NCBI GenBank assembly: GCA_024663395.1
Contig: JANFAH010000126.1
Coordinates: 1-64,000 of the forward strand
DNA length: 64,000 bases
Reading direction: 5' to 3'
Source of the DNA: Pisolithus tinctorius
Lineage: Eukaryota > Basidiomycota > Agaricomycetes > Boletales > Pisolithaceae
Under the pieces are notes generated by a model. That model worked only from the letters and a program-made list of their open reading frames with translations. It was not told the DNA's origin and made no database searches. Positions 56,976 to 64,000 of the stretch are shown here, in pieces. The translations under genes were made by a program, and so were the position numbers. The first letter of the stretch is position 1; each line of letters starts with the position of its first letter.

Positions 56976-58745
56976 TCATAGAGGCAGTGACATGGCAGTC
57001 TGAGATATCACAGCGCCACTGTGAATAGATGGGCCTGTCATATGATGCGGTCGTTTTCGTGGCGGTATGCCCGACATATCTGGCATCACTGGCACGTAGT
57101 ACGTATCGCGAACGTTGTCATCGATACACGGCGACTTACTTTGTTGCATACCCGACGCCATATCAACGTGCCCAACCGGCTCCCAGCTCCGCGAGTGCTT
57201 GCGCTCTGGCCTGAAGGATTGATCGCTTGATGACCGAATCTATCCGTAAGTTCAGTACTCCAAGAAAAAATGATAGGTACATTACCGCACCTCGGACTGT
57301 GGGATAGCCTCGAGTCCTCCCGGATACGTATTGGGTACTTCCGCTTGTCGCCAATCCATAGGTCTGGGGCTGTTGTGTGTTGGCATCACGTCGGCGGAGG
57401 TTCTGCGTTCTGCCATGTGATGTGATGCATACTGTAGCCACAGAGATGTCAGTGGTTCAAAGCACATGGCCTAAAAGACATTTACCTCCGTTTGATTATG
57501 TTGCGATGCTCCGACTTCTTCGTGCCCCAGAGAAGACGAATGCCGAGCATATTCTACAAAACTAGTCCAATGCAATTCCCCAGAGAAAGGTGTCTCACGT
57601 ACCTATGGACGTTTGTGCCCGCGAAAGGATGGCGGACACTGAATGAGTCAAATATGAAGTTAGCCTGTCCGGATTCCACAATAAACTTACTTAGTTCGTC
57701 GCGATGCTGTTCGGCAACGGCTACATCCCTCCTTGCGCGGGCTTCGGCTTCTAGGCATGCGGTATATCGCTGAAAAGCTTCCTGCGTGTGCGCTTGAGCC
57801 CGAGAAAGTGCAGCCCGTGCATCCTGGAGAAATTGGTCTGTGGGGACATGATAAGTTCTCGGTTGAACCGTAGGGTTAGGAAGAATGATTGGGCTACCTG
57901 ATGATTGAGCGTCCTGTACGAGTTGTTCGTAGGTTGCAGCGGAAGGTGATGTTGAAGTTCGGGTGAATTGTGGGCGGCCGGACGTTCCGGGCGAATGAAT
58001 AAAAGTAGAACTGACACTTGGCGCGCTGTCTACGAGAGGTGAGGGTGAACTATTTCCAGATGGGTAGACAAAACATTTCCACGTACCTGATTGCATTCGC
58101 GCCATCTGATCAACAAAGGTTGACGCTGGGTATCCTTGGTCAGACAATTCGGGGGTAGACAACTCCATGGAGTCTTCAATGTGTGCGGGTTGTGGGGCGT
58201 TAGGTCCGAGATGTCGCAGCCGTGGGTTATGGGGGATGCCCGCGTTATGTCGCTCAATGAATTTTCGCAAAAAGCTCAGTTCCATGTCCTCTGGCATGAC
58301 ATACGAAGGCCCTGGGATATCGCCCTTCTGCATGAGAATTTCGAGGTGGGACATGGTCTTGTCTTTGAGTTGTTGCAGCCACTCGTGTAGCTCCATGTGA
58401 TCCTGGTCTGCCCGAGCATCACTGTGCAGATACGGTGTCACTGCGGAAGCACGTCCAAAGAGAAGCTTGCATCACTGACTAGTCCTGGCGCCGACGCGCT
58501 TTCCTCCAGTACGTCTTCGTGAGCTTGAGAGCTCTGTTGACCTCACCGTCGAGAGTGCGATACCACTCGCTCGATCGCCGGTTTAACTTTACACAGAGAA
58601 CACCGGGCTGCACTCGTAGTTGCAACACGCAGCGCCCGTCCTGATCTGGAGGGCTCAAAGCACCCTTCTGCCCTTGGTTGCCGCGTGTTGCGCCGCGGGA
58701 GACGTTGCCCAACTCTGGCCAGGGAAGGTCGTCGGGAGTTTGCAT
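56976..58745 (-). CDS. Unrecognised coiled-coil protein
   Basis: A 466-residue protein that I do not recognise. Exons are 58496-58745, 58087-58440, 57691-58029, 57603-57638, 57486-57553, 57291-57431, 57140-57239 and 56976-57088. The N-terminal part is charged and helical (EWYRTLDGEVNRALKLTKTY, HEWLQQLKDKTMSHLEILMQ). A Ser/Pro-rich stretch follows, then a clear coiled coil (FLQDARAALSRAQAHTQEAF continuing through AEARARRDVAVAEQHRDEL to MSAILSRAQ). The tail is polar with a basic PPRKRPHH. All eight exons join in phase with consensus signals, including two short exons of 36 and 68 nt, which supports a real gene. Intron 57089-57139 is 51 nt, a multiple of three, so its retention would also give an open protein. 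Function is unknown; a scaffold role is only a guess. Confidence 0.7.
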
Positions 58746-59412
58746 GATGATATGTATAGTCTGTGAATGGTGAAGAGCCTCTGCGACAACTTTACAACTG
58801 AACCGATCCAAGAATTATGTCGACGACGTTCGGGGAGGGATGGTGTTAAATCTCTTGTAAAGATAATCACCGCAACGCCCTTATAATTGGCCTTGCCCAT
58901 GCAACATGATGGTATTTGTTGACTGTGTACTTAGCGATCGAGGTCACTGCCTTTGGGAGGGCCCAATCAAGACCCGGCCTGCTGTCCGGCTTGCCTGAGT
59001 GACATGTCAACCAAAAAGGTTACCCATGCCAAATTCGCTGGCAACCCTGATGGGTACCTGGGACGGTTGAGGGAACTGCAGGTTACAATCTTGGTTCGAA
59101 GCCATGCAAAGTCCGGAAGCACTCCCACGATTATAGATCATCACAACGGTGATCGATTCCTGAAACGTTTGCCTGTCTGATGAGACTTGCTTTTTTTCTT
59201 TTTTTCCCTTATTCTTTCTCTGGACTCATTATGACTAATCATTAAACAACATATATCTCAGAATCGGGGTTACTCCACATCATGGCTACTGTGTAGCCGT
59301 AAATTGTCCAGTGAATTACATCCTGACGTAAACGAGGGCCACATTTGGTTACCGATGATTTAATGAGCAGACTCCCATACTGATAAATAAGCCTTCTCAG
59401 CAGTGACCCTCG
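58746..59412. other. Intergenic, coiled-coil gene promoter and ALDH7 3' end
   Basis: About 670 bp with a poly-pyrimidine run near 59190; no gene seen. Confidence 0.5.
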
Positions 59413-61582
59413 TCATGTCGAGAAATCAACTCCCTGTGCTAGGGGTGCAGCGTCAGAGAAGTTGATAGTGCAGGCGCTCCATCGGACATATTGTTTCCAC
59501 GCATCACCGCCAGATTCTCGGCCCCTATATAAAAGTGAATTGTCAGGGAACAGCTCTTGCCTGATAAACAGATTTCATTTTACCACCCAGTGCTCTGCAA
59601 CGATTCGCCAGAAAAAATTGAGTCCAGCAGCAATCACGTTGAGAATCTGTGGGACAAACCTTATTTCCACCGAACGCGGCCCCAATCTCTGCACCGCTTG
59701 TACCAACATTGACCTGGATTAGGGTGAAATCAGCGCAAAATTTGGACACCAAAAGAAAGAGAAAACGAGCATTAACTATCCCTGTGTCAGAGCCCTCGGG
59801 GCCTATCCACTTGCCAATATTGCGCATGTTTTGGGTCCAGAGGCTGCTCGACAAGCCTTGTGGAACGCCGTTGTTCCACGCAATCGCTTGTTCTAGTTCG
59901 TCAAAAATAGCCACGTTCAAAATAGGTGCAAACGTCTCTGTGCTCCAAATAGCATCCGCTGGATCTACATGTTTAGGTATTGCGATGGTCGGCTGAACGA
60001 AATTTCCCTGGCGAAGTTCAACTTGCTCGTATATCTGACCACCTGTCAAAATACGTGCCCCGTGTTCCCGGAGCTGCCGGACGGCCTCAGCATAAGTCCC
60101 GACAGCTGCACGAGTGTGCAGAGGGCCCAGTAAGGTGCCCTCAACCAATGGGTCGCCGACTCTCAACAAAGCATAAAGCTTCTGGAGCGCGTCCAAAAAT
60201 CGTGAAGCAATGTCTCGATGTAAATAGAGTCGTCTTGTGGATGTACAACGCTGGCCAGCAGTGCCCACAGCGCCAAAAAAGACTGCGGGTACAGCCATCG
60301 ACAAGTCTGCATCGGGCATCACGATTGACGCTAAGAATAAAGTCCGGGGTGAATTTTCCAGCGATATCTCACGATGGTGCGCAAAGTCATACCATTGTTT
60401 CCACCCAGTTCTAGTATTGTCTTCCCAAATCGAGACTGTACAGCCTTGCCGACAACGCGGCCCACAGCTTCACTACCCGTGAATGATACTGCCACGTATG
60501 TGAGCACTCAAAACCAATGCGAAGGTGATAGCGTACCCAACGGGATGTCTGGACTCCCCACGAGAGCTTCACCAACATCCTTACCCCCGGACACAAGAGC
60601 AGACGCGGCGCCGGGGATGCCATTTTTCTCTAAAACTTGCGCGATGATCTTTGTTACGGCAATGGAACAGAGAGGAGTGCTGGGAGACGGCTTCCAGACG
60701 TTTGCATTTCCAGCTGCGAAAGAAAGAGAGAAGTTCCTTCCAGGCAATGAGTTCTGGGCTCGACCAAGTCTACGTGCACACGTACCACCCGTACACTGCG
60801 ACGGGAAAGTTGAATGCCGTTAATACGCCAACGACTCCGAGCGGATTGGGTACTGTCTCAAGTAGGTCGATGCAGCAACACAGAAAAACTTATTCCGGTG
60901 GCAACGAACCTTCCAATATGGTGTGCCCAGGCCGTTCCGAGGCCACGACTCTGCCATTCATCATGCGCGATAAGCCGACGGCGTAATCACACTGCCGGAC
61001 ATGAACTGTATTAGAAAGGCTGAATGGATCAGTGAAATTCAAGCGTACGATGTCTACGAATTCTTGGACCTCGCCGACGCCCTCCGTTTTAATCTTTCCC
61101 ATTTCCAGAGAGACCAGTGCGCCAAGAACATCACTCTATCGAAGTGGAAGTGAAGCCTGGACCGAGGGAATTATCATGTGGCCAGTCTGACCTTTGCTGC
61201 CAGAGCCTCCCTAATCTGCCTTAGAATCTCGCCACGAATGGGCGCAGGTACTTTCCTGAGAATGATGTGGGCATCCTTGGATTTTTCCAATGCCTCGCGG
61301 AGTTCGTCTGGAGTGGCCTGAAAGGACGGTTAGGTGTGGTCCGCAAGCTGGTAGCTTGGTGGAATGGCGACATACTGATCGGACGCGAGCCAGTACTTCG
61401 CCTGTAGTTGGACATACGCTCTCAAGGGTTTCGCCACTTCCCTTCCACCTTCCGTCATACACGCCTGGTATTTCATATGAGTTTGGTATATCCAGAGCAC
61501 CTAAGATGTTAGAGGCTCTGCTAGTGAGGCCACGGACACAGCGCACATGACGGACTGACACGATCGCTTTGCGCAACAACAT
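59413..61582 (-). CDS. ALDH7-type aldehyde dehydrogenase (aminoadipate semialdehyde)
   Basis: A 533-residue NAD-dependent aldehyde dehydrogenase of the ALDH7/antiquitin type, which oxidises alpha-aminoadipate semialdehyde (in equilibrium with piperideine-6-carboxylate). Eleven exons: 61376-61582, 61192-61317, 61049-61135, 60910-60991, 60786-60852, 60537-60736, 60393-60488, 60330 down to 59771, 59660-59713, 59584-59594 and 59413-59524. A basic N-terminus ([18 protein letters not shown]) looks like a mitochondrial presequence. Motifs are [44 protein letters not shown], the catalytic Glu in ILELGGNN, the catalytic Cys in [13 protein letters not shown] and the end of the fold in [20 protein letters not shown]. 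The STGW stretch is encoded by an 11-nt microexon. Intron 59714-59770 is GC-AG. Confidence 0.93.
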
Positions 61583-62160
61583 GAACGCAGGCAGTACTGT
61601 AATAGTTGAGATACCAAGTCACCGATGGAGTTGTATGTATGGGGGAGAGAATGAATCGCCCCACCCGTTGTTGACACGAGCTTCGCTCAAGACCCGAGCG
61701 GTGGCAGAGGTTGAAGGTGGCTTGATCCGCGCCTGACCCCACGTGTCCAGGCGCGCCAAAGAGCTGTTACTTTGTTCCCGAATCTGGAGACCAAGTTCAT
61801 TATCGACCTTCTTGCCTCAAACTACATATCATCGTCTAATGAATGGCTAAACAACCGAAAGGAAACAACGTTGCGCGCAGAGTGGTTGTCACGAGCGAAT
61901 CTCACAAGTCGCCGCCTCAAGTCAGTGGCTGCAGCCGTGGACCGATCGCTAACGCTGGAGCCGTCATGTGCTGTGCGCACTCAGCCAGGGACAATTTTCT
62001 GTCGAAAATGTTGGACTGAATCCCACCCCTGCATAAAAATAATCCATACTCCCAAACCTGATACAGAGGCGAGGACAGATAAGATGCCATGAAGGATACT
62101 TTCCCTGTCTGAGAAGCCGGCTCGCAGGAAAAGGGTCACATGCCACCTAAAGCACGGCAG
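61583..62160. other. Intergenic, ALDH7 promoter and JIP5 3' end
   Basis: A plus-strand open frame covers about 61772-62092 and begins (without ATG) FPNLETKFIIDLLASNYISS, which recalls a CUE-type helix. It has no start codon or intron support, so it is not called. Confidence 0.4.
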
Positions 62161-63696
62161 TTACAACCCAGCAAAGAAGGACGGATCAGCGTCTATTTCA
62201 TTTCGTCCCTTTTTCTTCTTTGCCGCGAGCGTATCTTTCTGCCCCTTGCGCTTCCTCTTCTTCTCCTTGGGCTCCTCCGATTCACTGGATTCGTTCCCTC
62301 GCCCTTCTGCGTCTGAGAGCGCGCCACCTTCCACGGCGTCTGCAGGCACGTTCGACCTGTCAATGGAGCCACTTTCCCCTTCGTCGCTCTCGTGCTCCTC
62401 AGGGGAAACATCTCGGTCGCTGTCCTCGTCCTCGAAAACTTCTCTGAGATCTGTCATTTTCAAAACATCTTCGTGCCCTGCACTTCCTATCCATCGGCCT
62501 TCTCCATTTTGGTCGATCGCGATACGTTCAATGGGGAATGAGCCATGATCTGCAACAACTCCGAGGAGCTTCGTGGGGAATAACTGAACAACTCGCATCA
62601 AACCGTCGGAAGAACCGGTGAGGATCGTCGAGTGGGAGGAAGGATAAGAAGATGGTAATCTGCAAAGCGCATCGATGGACTGCGGATGACTTTACCAGCA
62701 CTTCAGCGATACCCATTCACCAGTGAACTGGGGATTAGAGCTCACCCAGGGACCCGGTCTACACAGTCTCCCCAACCATGGGTAGCGTTGAAAATTGATA
62801 GTATACCGAGTTGGGTCCCAACAACTACTTTTGACCCGCTAAAGAATGAGCCTGAGAGATTATCTGGAGATGGGAACCAGCAGTGACTCACTTCCTTATA
62901 GTGACAACAGACAGCAGTTCATCTTCCTGATCTTCAGATTGGGCAAGTGGCTCTGTTTTCCTTCCGCGTACATCAATCACTGATAATGTTCCATCTCCGC
63001 TATTTTGACAGGAGGATGCCAAAGGAGATGTCAATTGAATTGTTGCCAGCGGCGTGTTATATACACGTTACCTCGTAGATATGAGCTGTCTCTTATTTTC
63101 TAGCCACAAAAAATCCGATATGAAATCAAAGTGGTGAACATATTGTCGTATCTCCTGCAATTGTCTTGGGTCCCAAAGCTGTGGGCACGCTTGACATTAT
63201 CTTGCGTGTTTCGGCGATATTGAGGGTAACTGACCTTAATAACACCGTCGTCGTCACCAGTGCAGAACATATTGGGAAGTAAATGTTTCGTCCGGTTTAT
63301 GGGCGAGCTGTTCAGCCACTGAAAATATCAAACGACGCCACACGTTGCGAACGCTGTACTTACTCGTGTGCGTCTTTCCTCGTGTCGAAAACATCGCCAG
63401 TAGATGTGTCGATAGCACTAGACAGTTTAATGTCAGACGATATGGAGAAAGCGAGAGAACGCATACAAAATAGACTTTGCCTTTCCAGCCCCGTGTAGAC
63501 GCGAACCATCCTGGTTGGTGGCGAGGCTGCGACACGAGCGTTTGGATGGCCTTATGGAGAAGGTCTGCTGGTATTGACCCTGTTCATCGTACCTGAATGC
63601 TTTAATATGACCATCCAAGAGACTTGTATAGACGGTGGTATCTGTAGGATGAAACACAAGGTCAAATATCTGCGAACCGACAGGAATGTCAGGCAT
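62161..63696 (-). CDS. JIP5: WD-repeat protein JIP5/WDR55
   Basis: A 394-residue WD40 protein of the JIP5/WDR55 family, a nucleolar factor linked to 60S ribosome biogenesis. Exons are 63476-63696, 63364-63417, 63307 down to 63235, 63072-63178, 62892-62999, 62746-62838 and 62161-62689. It begins MPDIPVGSQIFDLVFHPT, the usual first blade. Further blades show NMFCTGDDDGVIKLWDPRQ, ENKRQLISTSGDGTLSVIDV, KVVVGTQLGILSIFN and STILTGSSDGLMRVVQLFP. The C-terminus is acidic and then strongly basic (KEKKRKRKGQKD, AAKKKKGRN), a nucleolar targeting type tail. The frame stays open upstream to an ATG at 63963. I prefer the internal ATG because family members start close to the first blade; a longer start or an upstream exon outside the window is possible. 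Confidence 0.88.
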
Positions 63697-64000
63697 GGAG
63701 TGCAAGCAGGGATATGATGGAAAGCGACCCCCCCTGAGACATCTCGGTGACCCCCCTGTGACGGCTTCGGGTATTTCCGAGGCCGCGTTCCTGGCCTGAT
63801 GGGCCGAGTTCTTTGCTGTGCCATTCTGAGGAGGACTCATTTTTGACGAGAAGGTCAATGGAGCATCGCTGCCCATAGGCTTCATGTGGACTATTTGCGT
63901 TCTAATCTTTCTTATAACTTCACTATGTTTCACAGGAACAGCCGCTGTCGCTGATTCTTCCATCACCGACGCCCTCGCGACTGCGGGGCGCTCTAGTCCT
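63697..64000. other. Upstream region of JIP5 to window end
   Basis: This end holds an in-frame open extension of JIP5 (to ATG 63963, starting MEESATAAVPVKHSEVIRK) that lacks WD40 features. It may be a leader, an N-terminal extension, or part of a neighbouring gene cut by the window edge. Confidence 0.4.

Noticed and set aside
61772..62092. Plus open frame with a CUE-like FPNLETKFIIDLL start
   Set aside because: It has no ATG at its start, no introns and lies in a short spacer; the resemblance is only a few residues.

Overview
The window is nuclear DNA of a filamentous basidiomycete, most likely an Agaricomycete. Genes lie close together on both strands and are cut by many introns of about 46-65 nt. 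The gene set (WSC-domain copper radical oxidase, WOPR regulator, KRE6-type GH16, betaine-lipid synthase, expanded BTB/POZ genes) fits that group. Exon structures were built by hand from splice signals, reading phase and remembered family motifs; no search was run. Layout from left to right: prefoldin subunit 5 (3' part), a small unrecognised reverse gene, two tandem BTB/POZ paralogs, a PI-specific phospholipase C, NSE3 (SMC5/6 complex) head-to-head with a hexose-type MFS transporter, and an intron-containing tRNA-Glu(UUC). Next, all on the minus strand, come an FHA/tail-anchor protein, cdc2/CDK1, the GPN1 GTPase, SAC3 (mRNA export) and a WOPR transcription regulator. After a 1.8 kb gap come a secreted four-WSC copper radical oxidase, a conserved protein of unknown function, BTA1 (betaine lipid synthase), KRE6-like GH16 and a membrane GT2 glycosyltransferase. 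These are followed by an esterase-like protein head-to-head with an Asterix-like ER membrane protein, and by an F-box/WD40 protein with a long disordered N-terminus. The right end carries a CCCH zinc-finger protein, an unrecognised coiled-coil protein, an ALDH7-type aldehyde dehydrogenase and the WD-repeat protein JIP5/WDR55. Most genes are housekeeping (cell cycle, DNA repair, RNA export, ribosome biogenesis, GTPase chaperoning of RNA polymerase II). A second theme is the cell surface: KRE6 and GT2 face each other across 2.7 kb and should both act on cell-wall or extracellular glycans, and the WSC oxidase is secreted and probably wall-associated. I found no CRISPR array, no intact transposon and no operon-like new system. 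The most unusual content is in the splicing: coding microexons of 6, 7, 11 and 15 nt (the 6-nt one lies inside the ATP-binding loop of CDK1), six GC-AG introns, and one apparent GA-AG intron in the sugar transporter that may be a splice-site mutation.
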